Of a stretch of 64,000 bases of DNA, positions 40,077 through 54,600 are shown piece by piece. The number at the start of each line of letters is the position of its first letter. Position 1 is the first letter of the stretch. The notes beneath the pieces are model-generated. The model worked only from the letters and a program-made list of their open reading frames with translations, was not told the DNA's origin and searched no databases. The position numbers and the translations under genes are program-made. Source of the stretch: Eledone cirrhosa (lineage: Eukaryota > Mollusca > Cephalopoda > Octopoda > Eledonidae); NCBI GenBank assembly GCA_964016885.1, contig OZ024742.1, positions 357,735,587-357,799,586 of the forward strand, written 5' to 3'.

Positions 40077-42669
40077 GTTGTGTGAGAGATGTTGTGGCTG
40101 TCATCCTTGTCCTATAGTGTTGAGAGAGAGATGTGGTGGCTGTCATCCTTGTCCTAGAGTGTGGTGTGAGAGATGTTGTGGCTGTCATCCTTGTCCTATA
40201 GTGTTGAGAGAGAGATGTGGTGGCTGTCATCCTTGTCCTAGAGTGTGGTGTGAGAGATGTGGTGGCTGTCATCCTTGTCCTATAGTGTTGAGAGAGAAAT
40301 GTGGTGGCTGTCATCCTTGTCCTATAGTGTTGTGTGAGAGATGTGGTGGCCGTTATCCTTGTCCTAGAGTGTTGTGAGAGATGTGGTGGCTGTCATCCTC
40401 GTCCTATTGTGTTGAGAGAGAGATATAGTGGCTGTCATCCTTGTCCTAGAGTGTTGAGAGAGAGATGTGGTGGCTGTCTTCCTTGTCCTATAGTGTTGTG
40501 TGAGAGATGTGGTGGCTGTCATCCTTGTCCTAGAGTGTTGTGAGAGAGAGAGATATGGTGGCTGTCATCCTTGTCCTATAGTGTTGAGAGAGAGATGTGG
40601 TGGCCGTCATCCTTGTCCTAGAGTGTTGTGAGAGAGATGTGGTGGCTGTCATCCTTGTCCTATAGTGTTGAGAGAGAGAGATGTGGTGGCTGTCATTCTT
40701 GTCCTATAGTGTTGTGTGAGAGATGTGGTGGCCGTCAGATGTGGTGGTTGTGATCCTTGTCCTGGAGTGTTGTGTGAGAGATATGGTGGCTGTCATCCTT
40801 GTCCTAGAGTGTTGCGAGAGATATGTGGTGGCTGTCATCCTTGTCCTATAATGTTGAGATTGAGATGTGGTTGCTGTCATCCTTGTGTTGTGAGAGAGAT
40901 GGTGGCTGTCATCCTTGTCCTATAGTGTTTGAGAGAGATTTGGTGGCTGTCATCCTTGTCCTAGAGTGTTGTGAGAGAGATGTGGTGGCTGTCATCCTTG
41001 TCCTATAGTGTTGTGTGAGAGATGTGGTGGCTGTCATCCTTGTACTATAGTGTTGTGAGAGAGATGTGGTGGCCGTCATCCTTGTCTTAGAGTGTAGTGA
41101 GAGAGATGTGTTGCCTGTCATCCTTGTCCTAGAGTCTGGTGTGAGAGATGTGTTGGCTGTCATCCTTGTCCTATAGTGTTGTGAGAGAGAGAGAGATGTG
41201 TTGGCTGTCATCCTTGTCCTAGTGTGTTGTTACAGAGATGTGGTGGCTGTCATCCATGTCCTAAAGTGTGGTGTGAGAGATATGGTAGCTGTCATCCTTG
41301 TCCTATAGTGTTGTGAGAGAGATGTGGTGGCCGTCATCCTTGTCTTAGAGTGTAGTGAGAGAGATGTGTTGCCTGTCATCCTTGTCCTAGAGTCTGGTGT
41401 GAGAGTTGTGTTGGCTGTCATCCTTGTCCTATAGTGTTGTGTGAGAGATGTGGTGGCTGTCATCCTTGACCTAGAGTGTGGTGTGAGAGATGTGTTGGCC
41501 GTTATCCTTGTGCTAGAGTGTTGTGAGAGAGATGTGGTGGCTGTCATCCTTGTCCTAGAGTGTGGTGTGAGAGATGTGGTGGCTGTCATCCTTGTCCTAT
41601 AGTGTTGTGAGAGATATGTGGTGGATGTCATCCTTGTCCTAGAGTGTGGTGTGAGAGATGTGGTGGCTGTCATCCTTGTCCTATAGTGTTGAGAGAGAGA
41701 TGTGGTGGCTCTCATCCTTGTCCTATAGTGTTGTGTGAGAGATGTGGTGGCTGTCATCCTTGTCCTATAGTGTTGTGTGAGAGATGTGGTGGCTGTCATC
41801 CTTGTCCTATAGTGTTGTGTCAGAGATGTGGTGGCTGTCATCCTTGTCCTAGAGTGTGGTGTGAGAGATGTGGTGGCTGTCATCCTTGTCCTATAGTGTT
41901 GTGTCAGAGATGTGGTGGCTGTCATCCTTGTCCTAGAGTGTGGTGTGAGAGATGTGGTGGCTGTCATCCTTGTCCTATAGTGTTGTGTGAGAGATGTGGT
42001 GGCCGTCATCCTTGTCCTAGAGTGTTGTGAGAGAGATGTGGTGGCTGTCATCCTTGTCCTATAGTGTTGTGTGAGAGATGTGGTGGCTGTCATCCTTGTC
42101 CTAGAGTGTGGTGTGAGAGATGTGGTGGCTGTCATCCTTGTCCTATAGTGTTGTGTGAGAGATGTGGTGGCCGTCATCCTTGTCCTAGAGTGTTGTGAGA
42201 GAGATGTGGTGGCCGTCATCCTTGTCCTAGAGTGTTGTGAGAGAGATGTGGTGGCTGTCATCCTTGTCCTAGAGTGTGGTGTGAGAGATGTGGTGGCCGT
42301 CATCCTTGTCCTAGAGTGTTGTGAGAGAGATGTGGTGGCTGTCATCCTTGTCCTATAGTGTTGTGTGAGAGATGTGGTGGCTGTCATCCTTGTCCTAGAG
42401 TGTGGTGTGAGAGATGTGGTGGCTGTCATCCTTGTCCTATAGTGTTGTGTGAGAGATGTGGTGGCCGTCATCCTTGTCCTAGAGTGTTGTGAGAGAGATG
42501 TGGTGGCCGTCATCCTTGTCCTAGAGTGTTGTGAGAGAGATGTGGTGGCTGTCATCCTTGTCCTAGAGTGTGGTGTGAGAGATGTGGTGGCCGTCATACT
42601 TGTCCTAGAGTGTTGTGAGAGAGATGTGGTGGCTGTCATCCTTGTCCTATAGTGTTGTGTGAGAGATCT

Positions 42670-45600
42670 GGTGGCTGTCATCCTTGTCCTAGAGTGTGGT
42701 GTGAGAGATGTGGTGGCTGTCATCCTTGTCCTATAGTGTTGTGTGAGAGATGTGGTGGCCGTCATCCTTGTCCTAGAGTGTTGTGAGAGAGATGTGGTGG
42801 CCGTCATCCTTGTCCTAGAGTGTTGTGAGAGAGATGTGGTGGCTGTCATCCTTGTCCTATAGTGTTGAGAGAGATATGTGGTGGCTGTCATCCTTGTCCT
42901 AGAGTGTTGTGAGAGAGATGTGGTGGCTGTCATCCTTGTCCTAGAGTGTTGTGTCAGAGATGTGGTGGCTGTCATCCTTGTCCTAGAGTGTGGTGTGAGA
43001 GATGTGGTGGCTGTCATCCTTGTCCTATAGTGTTGTGTGAGAGATGTGGTGGCCGTCATCCTTGTCCTAGAGTGTTGTGAGAGAGATGTGGTGGCTGTCA
43101 TCCTTGTCCTAGAATGTGGTGTGAGAGATGTGGTGGCTGTCATCCTTGTCCTATAGTGTTGTGAGAGATATGTGGTGGCTGTCATCCTTGTCCTATAGTG
43201 TTGTGACAGAGATGTGGTTGCTGTCATCCTTGTCCTAGAGTGTTGTGAGAGAGATGTGGTGGCGGTCCTCCTTGTCCTATAGTGTTGTGAGAGATATGTG
43301 GTGGCTGTCATCCTTGTCCTATAGTGTTTTGTGAGAGATGTGGTGGCTTTATCCTTGTCCTAGAGTGTTGTGAGAGAGATGTGGTGGCTGTCATCCTTGT
43401 CCCATAGTGTTGTGAGAGAGAGAGATGTGGTGGCTGTCGTCCTTGTCCTATAGTGTTGAGAGAGAGATGTGGTGGCTGTCATCCTTGCCCTATAGTGTTG
43501 TGTGAGAGAGATGTGGTGGCTGTTATCCTTGTCCTAGAGTGTTGTGAGAGATATGTGGTGGCTGTCATGCTTGTCCTATAGAGTTGTGAGAGAGAGAGAT
43601 GTGGGGGCTGTTGTCCCTGTCCTATAGTGTTGTGAGAGAGAGAGATGTGGTGGCTGTCATCCTTGTCCTATAGTGTTGAGAGAGAGATGTGGTGGCTGTC
43701 ATCCTTGTCCTATAATGTTGTGAGAGAGAGAGATGTGGTGGCTGTCATCGTTGTCATATAGTGTTGAGAGAGAGATGTGGTGGCTGTCATCCTTGTCCTA
43801 TAATGTTGTGAGAGACAGAGATGTGGTGGCTGTCATCGTTGTCTTAGAGTGTTGTGAGAGAGAGAGATGTGGTGGCTGTCATCCTTGTCCTATAGTGTTG
43901 AGAGAGTGATGTGGTGGCTGTCATCCTTGTCCTATAATGTTGTGAGAGAGAGAGATGTGGTGGCTGTCATCCTTGTACTGGAGTATTGTGTGAGAGATGT
44001 GGTGGCTGTCATCCTTGTCCTAGAGTGTTGTGAGAGAGATGTGGTGGCTGTCATCCTTGTCCTAGAGTGTTGTGTGAGAGATGTGGTGGCTGTCATCCTT
44101 GTCCTATAATGTTGAGAGAGACATGTGGTGGCTGTCATCCTTGTCCTATAGTGTTGTCTGCGAGATGAGGTGGCTGTCATCCTTGTCCTATAGTGTTGTG
44201 TGAGCGATGTGGTGGCTGTCATCCTTGTCCTATAGTGTTGAGAGAGAGATGTGGTGGCTGTCATCCTTGTCCTAGAGTGTTGTGAGAGAGATGTGGTGGC
44301 TGTCATCCTTGTCCTATAGTGTTGTGTCAGATGTGGTGGTTGTGATCCTTGTCCTGAAGTGTTGTGTGAGAGATATGGTGGCTGTCATCCTTGTCCTAGA
44401 GTGTTGCGAGAGATATGTGGTGGCTGTCATCCTTGTCCTATAATGTTGAGATTGAGATGTGGTTGCTGTCATCCTTGTCCTAGAGTGTTGTGAGAGAGAT
44501 GTGGTGGCAGTCATCCTTGTCCTATAGTGTTGTGAGAGAGATGTGTTGGCTGTCATCCTTGTCCTATAGTGTTTGAGAGAGATTTGGTGCCTGTCATCCT
44601 TGTCCTAGAGTGTTGTGAGAGAGATGTGGTGGCTGTCATCCTTGTCCTATAGTGTTGTGTGAGAGATGTGGTGGCTGTCATCCTTGTCCTATAGTGTTGT
44701 GTGAGAGATGTGGTGGCCGTCATCCTTGTCCTATAGTGTTGTGAGAGAGAGAGAGATGTGTTGGCTGTCATCCTTGTCCTAGTGTGTTGTTACAGAGATG
44801 TGGTGGCTGTCATCCATGTCCTAGATTGTGGTGTGAGAGATATGGTGGCTGTCATCCTTGTCCTTTAGTGTTGTGAGAGAGATGTGGTGGCCGTCATCCT
44901 TGTCTTAGAGTGTAGTGAGAGAGATGTGGTGGCTGTCATCCTTGCCCTATAGTGTTGTGTGAGAGAGATGTGGTGGCTGTTATCCTTGTCCTAGAGTGTT
45001 GTGAGAGATATGTGGTGGCTGTCATGCTTGTCCTATAGAGTTGTGAGAGAGAGAGATGTGGTGGCTGTTGTCCCTGTCCTATAGTGTTGTGAGAGAGAGA
45101 GATGTGGTGGCTGTCATCCTTCTCCTATAGTGTTGAGAGAGAGATGTGATGGCTGTCATCCTTGTCCTATAATGTTGTGAGAGAGAGAGATGTGGTGGCT
45201 GTCATCGTTGTCCTATAGTGTTGAGAGAGAGATGTGGTGGCTGTCATCCTTGTCCTATAATGTTGTGAGAGAGAGAGATGTGGTGGCTGTCATCGTTGTC
45301 TTAGAGTGTTGTGAGAGAGAGAGATGTGGTGGCTGTCATCCTTGTCCTATAGTGTTGAGAGAGTGATGTGGTGGCTGTCTTCCTTGTCCTATAATGTTGT
45401 GAGAGAGAGAGATGTGGTGGCTGTCATCGTTGTCCTAGAGTGTTGTGAGAGAGAGAGAGTTGTGGTGGCTGTCATCCTTGTACTGGAGTGTTGTGTGAGA
45501 GATGTGGTGGCTGTCATCCTTGTCCTAGAGTGTTGTGAGAGAGATGTGGTGGCTGTCATCCTTGTCCTAGAGTGTTGTGTGAGAGATGTGTTGGCTGTCA

Positions 45601-48600
45601 TCCTTGTCCTATAATGTTGAGAGAGACATGTGGTGGCTGTCATCCTTGTCCTATAGTGTTGTCTGCGAGATGAGGTGGCTGTCATCCTTGTCCTATAGTG
45701 TTGTGTAAGCGATGTGGTGGCTGTCATCCTTGTCCTATAGTGTTGAGAGAGAGATGTGGTGGCTGTCATCCTTGTCCTAGAGTGTTGTGAGAGAGATGTG
45801 GTGGCTGTCATCCTTGTCCTATAGTGTTGTGTCAGATGTGGTGGTTGTGATCCTTGTCCTGGAGTGTTGTGTGAGAGATATGGTGGTAGTCATCCTTGTC
45901 CTAGAGTGTTGTTAGAGATATGTGGTGGCTGTCATCCTTGTCCTAGAGTGTAGTGACAGAGAGAGATGTGGTGGCTGTCACCCTTGTCCTAGAGTGTTGT
46001 GTGAGTGATGGGGTGGCTGTCATCCTTGTCCTAGAGTGTTGTGTGAGAGATGTGGTGTCTGTCATCCTTGTCCTATAGTGTTGTGAGAGAGATGTGGTGG
46101 CTGTCATCCTTGTCATATAGTGTTGTGATAGAGAGAGAAAGATGTGGTGGCTGTCACCCTTCTCCTAGAGTGTTGTGACAGAGATGTGGTGGCTGTCATC
46201 CTTGTCCTATAGTGTTGAGAGAGAGTTGTGGTGGCCGTCATCCTTGTCCTAGACTGTTGTGAGAGAGATGTGCTGGCTGTCATCCATGTCCTAGAGTGTT
46301 GTGTGAGAGATGTGGTGGCCGTCATCCCTGTCCTGGAGTGTTGTGAGAGAGATGTGGTGGCTGTCATCCTTGTCCTATAGTGTTGAGAGAGACATGTGGT
46401 GGCTGTCATCCTTGTCCTATAGTGTTGAGAGAGACATGTGGTGGCTGTCATCCTTGTCCTATAGTGTTGTGTGCGAGATGAGGTGGCTGTCATCCTTGTC
46501 CTATAGTGTTGTGTGAGCGATGTGGTGGCTGTCATCCTTGTCCTATAGTGTTGAGAGAGAGATGTGGTGGCTGTCATCCTTGTCCTAGAGTGTTGTGAGA
46601 GAGATGTGGTGGCTGTCATCCTTGTCCTATAATGTTGAGAGAGACATGTGGTGGCTGTCATCCTTGTCCTATAGTGTTGTGTGCGAGATGAGGTGGCTGT
46701 CATCCTTGTCCTATAGTGTTGTGTGAGCGATGTGGTGGCTGTCATCCTTGTCCTATAGTGTTGAGAGAGAGATGTGGTGGCTGTCATCCTTGTCCTAGAG
46801 TGTTGTGAGAGAGATGTGGTGGCTGTCATCCTTGTCCTATAGTGTTGTGTCAGATGTGGTGATTGTGATCCTTGTCCTGGAGTGTTGTGTGAGAGATATG
46901 GTGGCTGTCATCCTTGTCCTAGAGTGTTGCGAGAGATATGTGGTGGCTGTCATCCTTGTCCTATAATGTTGAGATTGAGATGTGGTTGCTGTCATCCTAG
47001 TCCTAGAGTGTTGTGAGAGAGATGTGGTGGCAGTCATCCTTGTCCTATAGTGTTGTGAGAGAGATGTGGTGGCTGTCATCCTTGTCCTATAGTGTTTGAG
47101 AGAGATTTGGTGGCTGTCATCCTTGTCCTAGAGTGTTGTGAGAGAGATGTGGTGGCTGTCATCCTTGTCCTATAGTGTTGTGTGAGAGATGTGGTGGCTG
47201 TCATCCTTGTCCTATAGTGTTGTGTGAGAGATGTGGTGGCCGTCATCCTTGTCCTATAGTGTTGTGAGAGAGAGAGAGATGTGTTGGCTGTCATCCTTGT
47301 CCTTGTGTGTTGTTACAGAGATGTGGTGGCTGTCATCCATGTCCTAGAGTGTGGTGTGAGAGATATGGTGGCTGTCATCCTTGTCCTATAGTGTTGTGAG
47401 AGAGATGTGGTGGCCGTCATCCTTGTCTTAGAGTGTAGTGAGAGAGATGTGTTGCCTGTCATCCTTGTCCTAGAGTCTGGTGTGAGAGATGTGTTGGCTG
47501 TCATCCTTGTCCTATAGTGTTTTGTGAGAGATGTGGTGGCTGTCATCCTTGTCTTAGAGTGTAGTGAGAGAGATGTGTTGCCTGTCATCCTTGTCCTAGA
47601 GTCTGGTGTGAGAGATGTGTTGGCTGTCATCCTTGTCCTATAGTGTTGTGTGAGATGTGGTGGCTGTCATCCTTGTCTTAGAGTGTAGTGAGAGAGATGT
47701 GGTGGCTGTCATCCTTGTCTTAGAGTGTAGTGTGAGAGATGTGTTGGCCGTTATCCTTGTGCTAGAGTGTTGTGAGAGAGATGTGGTGGCTGTCATCCTT
47801 GTCCTAGAGTGTGGTGTGAGAGATGTGGTGGCTGTCATCCTTGTCCTATAGTGTTGTGTGAGAGATGTGGTGGCCGTCATCCTTGTCCTAGAGTGTTGTG
47901 AGAGAGATGTGGTGGCTGTCATCCTTGTCCTAGAGTGTTGTGAGAGATATGTGGTGGCTGTCATCCTTGTCCTATAGTGTTGTGACAGAGATGTGGTTGC
48001 TGTCATCCTTGTCCTAGAGTGTTGTGAGAGAGATGTGGTGGCGGTCCTCCTTGTCCTATAGTGTTGTGAGAGAGTTGTGGTGGCTGTCATCCTTGTTCTA
48101 TAGTGTTGTGTGAGAGATGTGGTGACTGTCATCCTTGTCCTAGAGTGTTGTGTGAGAGATGTGGTGGCTGTCATCCTTGTCCTAGAGTGTGGTGTGAGAG
48201 ATGTGGTGGCTGTCATCCTTGTCCTATAGTGTTGTGTGAGAGATGTGGTGGCCGTCATCCTTGTCCTAGAGTGTTGTGAGAGAGATGTGGTGGCTGTCAT
48301 CCTTGTCCTATAGTGTTGAGAGAGATGTGGTGGCCGTCATCCTTGTCCTAGAGTGTTGTGAGAGAAATGTGGTGGCTGTCATCCTTGTCCTATAGTGTTG
48401 AGAGAGAGATGTGTTGGCTGTCATCCTTGTCCTATAGTGTTGAGAGAGAGATGTGGTGGCCGTCATCCTTGTCCTAGAGTGTTGTGAGAGAGATGTGGTG
48501 GCTGTCATCCTTGTCCTAGAATGTGGTGTGAGAGATGTGGTGGCTGTCATCCTTGTCCTATAGTGTTGAGAGAGAGATGTGGTGGCTGTCATCCTTGTCC

Positions 48601-51600
48601 TATAGTGTTGTGTGAGAGATGTGGTGGCTGTCATCCTTGTCCTATAGTGTTGTGAGAGAGATGTGGTGGCTGTCATCCTTGTCCTAGAGTGTTGTGAGAG
48701 ATATGTGGTGGCTGTCATCCTTGTCCTATAGTGTTGTGACAGAGATGTGGTTGCCGTCATCCTTGTCCTAGAGTGTTGTGACAGAGATGTGGTTGCTGTC
48801 ATCCTTGTCCTAGAGTGTTGTGAGAGAGATGTGGTGGCTGTCATCCTTGTCCTATAGTGTTGTGAGAGAGATATGTGGTGGCTGTCATCCTTGTCCTAGA
48901 GTGTTGTGAGAGAGATGTTGTGGCTGTCATCCTTGTCCTATAGTGTTGTGTGAGAGATGTGGTGGCTGTCATCCTTGTCCTAGAGTGTTGTGAGAGAGAT
49001 GTGGTGGCCGTCATCGTCCTAGAGTGTTGTGAGAGAGATGTGGTGGCTGTCATCCTTGTCCTATAGTGTTGAGAGAGAGATGTGGTGGCTGTCATCCTTG
49101 TCCTATAGTGTTGTGAGAGAGATATGTGGTGGCTGTCATCCTTGTCCTAGAGTGTGGTGTGAGAGATGTGGTGGCTGTCATCCTTGTCCTATAGTGTTGT
49201 GTGAGAGATGTGGTGGCCGTCATCCTTGTCCTAGAGTGTTGTGAGAGAGATGTGGTGGCCGTCATCCTTGTCCTAGAGTGTTGTGAGAGAGATGTGGTGG
49301 CTGTCATCCTTGTCCTATAGTGTTGAGAGAGATATGTGGTGGCTGTCATCCTTGTCCTAGAGTGTTGTGAGAGAGATGTGGTGGCTGTCATCCTTGTCCT
49401 AGAGTGTTGTGTCAGAGATGTGGTGGCTGTCATCCTTGTCCTAGAGTGTGGTGTGAGAGATGTGGTGGCTGTCATCCTTGTCCTATAGTGTTGTGTGAGA
49501 GATGTGGTGGCCGTCATCCTTGTCCTAGAGTGTTGTGAGAGAGATGTGGTGGCTGTCATCCTTGTCCTAGAATGTGGTGTGAGAGATGTGGTGGCTGTCA
49601 TCCTTGTCCTATAGTGTTGTGAGAGATATGTGGTGGCTGTCATCCTTGTCCTATAGTGTTGTGACAGAGATGTGGTTGCTGTCATCCTTGTCCTAGAGTG
49701 TTGTGAGAGAGATGTGGTGGCGGTCCTCCTTGTCCTATAGTGTTGTGAGAGATATGTGGTGGCTGTCATCCTTGTCCTATAGTGTTTTGTGAGAGATGTG
49801 GTGGCTTTATCCTTGTCCTAGAGTGTTGTGAGAGAGATGTGGTGGCTGTCATCCTTGTCCCATAGTGTTGTGAGAGAGAGAGATGTGGTGGCTGTCGTCC
49901 TTGTCCTATAGTGTTGAGAGAGAGATGTGGTGGCTGTCATCCTTGCCCTATAGTGTTGTGTGAGAGAGATGTGGTGGCTGTTATCCTTGTCCTAGAGTGT
50001 TGTGAGAGATATGTGGTGGCTGTCATGCTTGTCCTATAGAGTTGTGAGAGAGAGAGATGTGGCGGCTGTTGTCCCTGTCCTATAGTGTTGTGAGAGAGAG
50101 AGATGTGGTGGCTGTCATCCTTGTCCTATAGTGTTGAGAGAGAGATGTGGTGGCTGTCATCCTTGTCCTATAATGTTGTGAGAGAGAGAGATGTGGTGGC
50201 TGTCATCGTTGTCATATAGTGTTGAGAGAGAGATGTGGTGGCTGTCATCCTTGTCCTATAATGTTGTGAGAGACAGAGATGTGGTGGCTGTCATCGTTGT
50301 CTTAGAGTGTTGTGAGAGAGAGAGATGTGGTGGCTGTCATCCTTGTCCTATAGTGTTGAGAGAGTGATGTGGTGGCTGTCATCCTTGTCCTATAATGTTG
50401 TGAGAGAGAGAGATGTGGTGGCTGTCATCCTTGTACTGGAGTGTTGTGTGAGAGATGTGGTGGCTGTCATCCTTGTCCTAGAGTGTTGTGAGAGAGATGT
50501 GGTGGCTGTCATCCTTGTCCTAGAGTGTTGTGTGAGAGATGTGGTGGCTGTCATCCTTGTCCTATAATGTTGAGAGAGACATGTGGTGGCTGTCATCCTT
50601 GTCCTATAGTGTTGTCTGCGAGATGAGGTGGCTGTCATCCTTGTCCTATAGTGTTGTGTGAGCGATGTGGTGGCTGTCATCCTTGTCCTATAGTGTTGAG
50701 AGAGAGATGTGGTGGCTGTCATCCTTGTCCTAGAGTGTTGTGAGAGAGATGTGGTGGCTGTCATCCTTGTCCTATAGTGTTGTGTCAGATGTGGTGGTTG
50801 TGATCCTTGTCCTGAAGTGTTGTGTGAGAGATATGGTGGCTGTCATCCTTGTCCTAGAGTGTTGCGAGAGATATGTGGTGGCTGTCATCCTTGTCCTATA
50901 ATGTTGAGATTGAGATGTGGTTGCTGTCATCCTTGTCCTAGAGTGTTGTGAGAGAGATGTGGTGGCAGTCATCCTTGTCCTATAGTGTTGTGAGAGAGAT
51001 GTGTTGGCTGTCATCCTTGTCCTATAGTGTTTGAGAGAGATTTGGTGCCTGTCATCCTTGTCCTAGAGTGTTGTGAGAGAGATGTGGTGGCTGTCATCCT
51101 TGTCCTATAGTGTTGTGTGAGAGATGTGGTGGCTGTCATCCTTGTCCTATAGTGTTGTGTGAGAGATGTGGTGGCCGTCATCCTTGTCCTATAGTGTTGT
51201 GAGAGAGAGAGAGATGTGTTGGCTGTCATCCTTGTCCTAGTGTGTTGTTACAGAGATGTGGTGGCTGTCATCCATGTCCTAGATTGTGGTGTGAGAGATA
51301 TGGTGGCTGTCATCCTTGTCCTTTAGTGTTGTGAGAGAGATGTGGTGGCCGTCATCCTTGTCTTAGAGTGTAGTGAGAGAGATGTGGTGGCTGTCATCCT
51401 TGCCCTATAGTGTTGTGTGAGAGAGATGTGGTGGCTGTTATCCTTGTCCTAGAGTGTTGTGAGAGATATGTGGTGGCTGTCATGCTTGTCCTATAGAGTT
51501 GTGAGAGAGAGAGATGTGGTGGCTGTTGTCCCTGTCCTATAGTGTTGTGAGAGAGAGAGATGTGGTGGCTGTCATCCTTCTCCTATAGTGTTGAGAGAGA

Positions 51601-54600
51601 GATGTGATGGCTGTCATCCTTGTCCTATAATGTTGTGAGAGAGAGAGATGTGGTGGCTGTCATCGTTGTCCTATAGTGTTGAGAGAGAGATGTGGTGGCT
51701 GTCATCCTTGTCCTATAATGTTGTGAGAGAGAGAGATGTGGTGGCTGTCATCGTTGTCTTAGAGTGTTGTGAGAGAGAGAGATGTGGTGGCTGTCATCCT
51801 TGTCCTATAGTGTTGAGAGAGTGATGTGGTGGCTGTCTTCCTTGTCCTATAATGTTGTGAGAGAGAGAGATGTGGTGGCTGTCATCGTTGTCCTAGAGTG
51901 TTGTGAGAGAGAGAGAGTTGTGGTGGCTGTCATCCTTGTACTGGAGTGTTGTGTGAGAGATGTGGTGGCTGTCATCCTTGTCCTATAGTGTTGAGAGAGA
52001 GATGTGGTGGCTGTCATCCTTGTCCTAGAGTGTTGTGAGAGAGATGTGGTGGCTGTCATCCTTGTCCTATAGTGTTGTGTCAGATGTGGTGGTTGTGATC
52101 CTTGTCCTGGAGTGTTGTGTGAGAGATATGGTGGTAGTCATCCTTGTCCTAGAGTGTTGTTAGAGATATGTGGTGGCTGTCATCCTTATCCTAGAGTGTA
52201 GTGACAGAGAGAGATGTGGTGGCTGTCACCCTTGTCCTAGAGTGTTGTGTGAGTGATGGGGTGGCTGTCATCCTTGTCCTAGAGTATTGTGTGAGAGATG
52301 TGGTGTCTGTCATCCTTGTCCTATAGTGTTGTGAGAGAGATGTGGTGGCTGTCATCCTTGTCATATAGTGTTGTGATAGAGAGAGAAAGATGTGGTGGCT
52401 GTCACCCTTCTCCTAGAGTGTTGTGACAGAGATGTGGTGGCTGTCATCCTTGTCCTATAGTGTTGAGAGAGAGTTGTGGTGGCCGTCATCCTTGTCCTAG
52501 ACTGTTGTGAGAGAGATGTGCTGGCTGTCATCCATGTCCTAGAGTGTTGTGTGAGAGATGTGGTGGCCGTCATCCCTGTCCTGGAGTGTTGTGAGAGAGA
52601 TGTGGTGGCTGTCATCCTTGTCCTATAGTGTTGAGAGAGACATGTGGTGGCTGTCATCCTTGTCCTATAGTGTTGAGAGAGACATGTGGTGGCTGTCATC
52701 CTTGTCCTATAGTGTTGTGTGCGAGATGAGGTGGCTGTCATCCTTGTCCTATAGTGTTGTGTGAGCGATGTGGTGGCTGTCATCCTTGTCCTATAGTGTT
52801 GAGAGAGAGATGTGGTGGCTGTCATCCTTGTCCTAGAGTGTTGTGAGAGAGATGTGGTGGCTGTCATCCTTGTCCTATAATGTTGAGAGAGACATGTGGT
52901 GGCTGTCATCCTTGTCCTATAGTGTTGTGTGCGAGATGAGGTGGCTGTCATCCTTGTCCTATAGTGTTGTGTGAGCGATGTGGTGGCTGTCATCCTTGTC
53001 CTATAGTGTTGAGAGAGAGATGTGGTGGCTGTCATCCTTGTCCTAGAGTGTTGTGAGAGAGATGTGGTGGCTGTCATCCTTGTCCTATAGTGTTGTGTCA
53101 GATGTGGTGATTGTGATCCTTGTCCTGGAGTGTTGTGTGAGAGATATGGTGGCTGTCATCCTTGTCCTAGAGTGTTGCGAGAGATATGTGGTGGCTGTCA
53201 TCCTTGTCCTATAATGTTGAGATTGAGATGTGGTTGCTGTCATCCTAGTCCTAGAGTGTTGTGAGAGAGATGTGGTGGCAGTCATCCTTGTCCTATAGTG
53301 TTGTGAGAGAGATGTGGTGGCTGTCATCCTTGTCCTATAGTTTGAGAGAGATTTGGTGGCTGTCATCCTTGTCCTAGAGTGTTGTGAGAGAGATGTGGTG
53401 GCTGTCATCCTTGTCCTATAGTGTTGTGTGAGAGATGTGGTGGCTGTCATCCTTGTCCTATAGTGTTGTGTGAGAGATGTGGTGGCCGTCATCCTTGTCC
53501 TATAGTGTTGTGAGAGAGAGAGAGATGTGTTGGCTGTCATCCTTGTCCTTGTGTGTTGTTACAGAGATGTGGTGGCTGTCATCCATGTCCTAGAGTGTGG
53601 TGTGAGAGATATGGTGGCTGTCATCCTTGTCCTATAGTGTTGTGAGAGAGATGTGGTGGCCGTCATCCTTGTCTTAGAGTGTAGTGAGAGAGATGTGTTG
53701 CCTGTCATCCTTGTCCTAGAGTCTGGTGTGAGAGATGTGTTGGCTGTCATCCTTGTCCTATAGTGTTTTGTGAGAGATGTGGTGGCTGTCATCCTTGTCT
53801 TAGAGTGTAGTGAGAGAGATGTGTTGCCTGTCATCCTTGTCCTAGAGTCTGGTGTGAGAGATGTGTTGGCTGTCATCCTTGTCCTATAGTGTTGTGTGAG
53901 AGATGTGGTGGCTGTCATCCTTGTCTTAGAGTGTAGTGAGAGAGATGTGGTGGCTGTCATCCTTGTCTTAGAGTGTAGTGTGAGAGATGTGTTGGCCGTT
54001 ATCCTTGTGCTAGAGTGTTGTGAGAGAGATGTGGTGGCTGTCATCCTTGTCCTAGAGTGTGGTGTGAGAGATGTGGTGGCTGTCATCCTTGTCCTATAGT
54101 GTTGTGTGAGAGATGTGGTGGCCGTCATCCTTGTCCTAGAGTGTTGTGAGAGAGATGTGGTGGCTGTCATCCTTGTCCTAGAGTGTTGTGAGAGATATGT
54201 GGTGGCTGTCATCCTTGTCCTATAGTGTTGTGACAGAGATGTGGTTGCTGTCATCCTTGTCCTAGAGTGTTGTGAGAGAGATGTGGTGGCGGTCCTCCTT
54301 GTCCTATAGTGTTGTGAGAGAGTTGTGGTGGCTGTCATCCTTGTTCTACAGTGTTGTGTGAGAGATGTGGTGACTGTCATCCTTGTCCTAGAGTGTTGTG
54401 TGAGAGATGTGGTGGCTGTCATCCTTGTCCTAGAGTGTGGTGTGAGAGATGTGGTGGCTGTCATCCTTGTCCTATAGTGTTGTGTGAGAGATGTGGTGGC
54501 CGTCATCCTTGTCCTAGAGTGTTGTGAGAGAGATGTGGTGGCTGTCATCCTTGTCCTATAGTGTTGAGAGAGATGTGGTGGCCGTCATCCTTGTCCTAGA

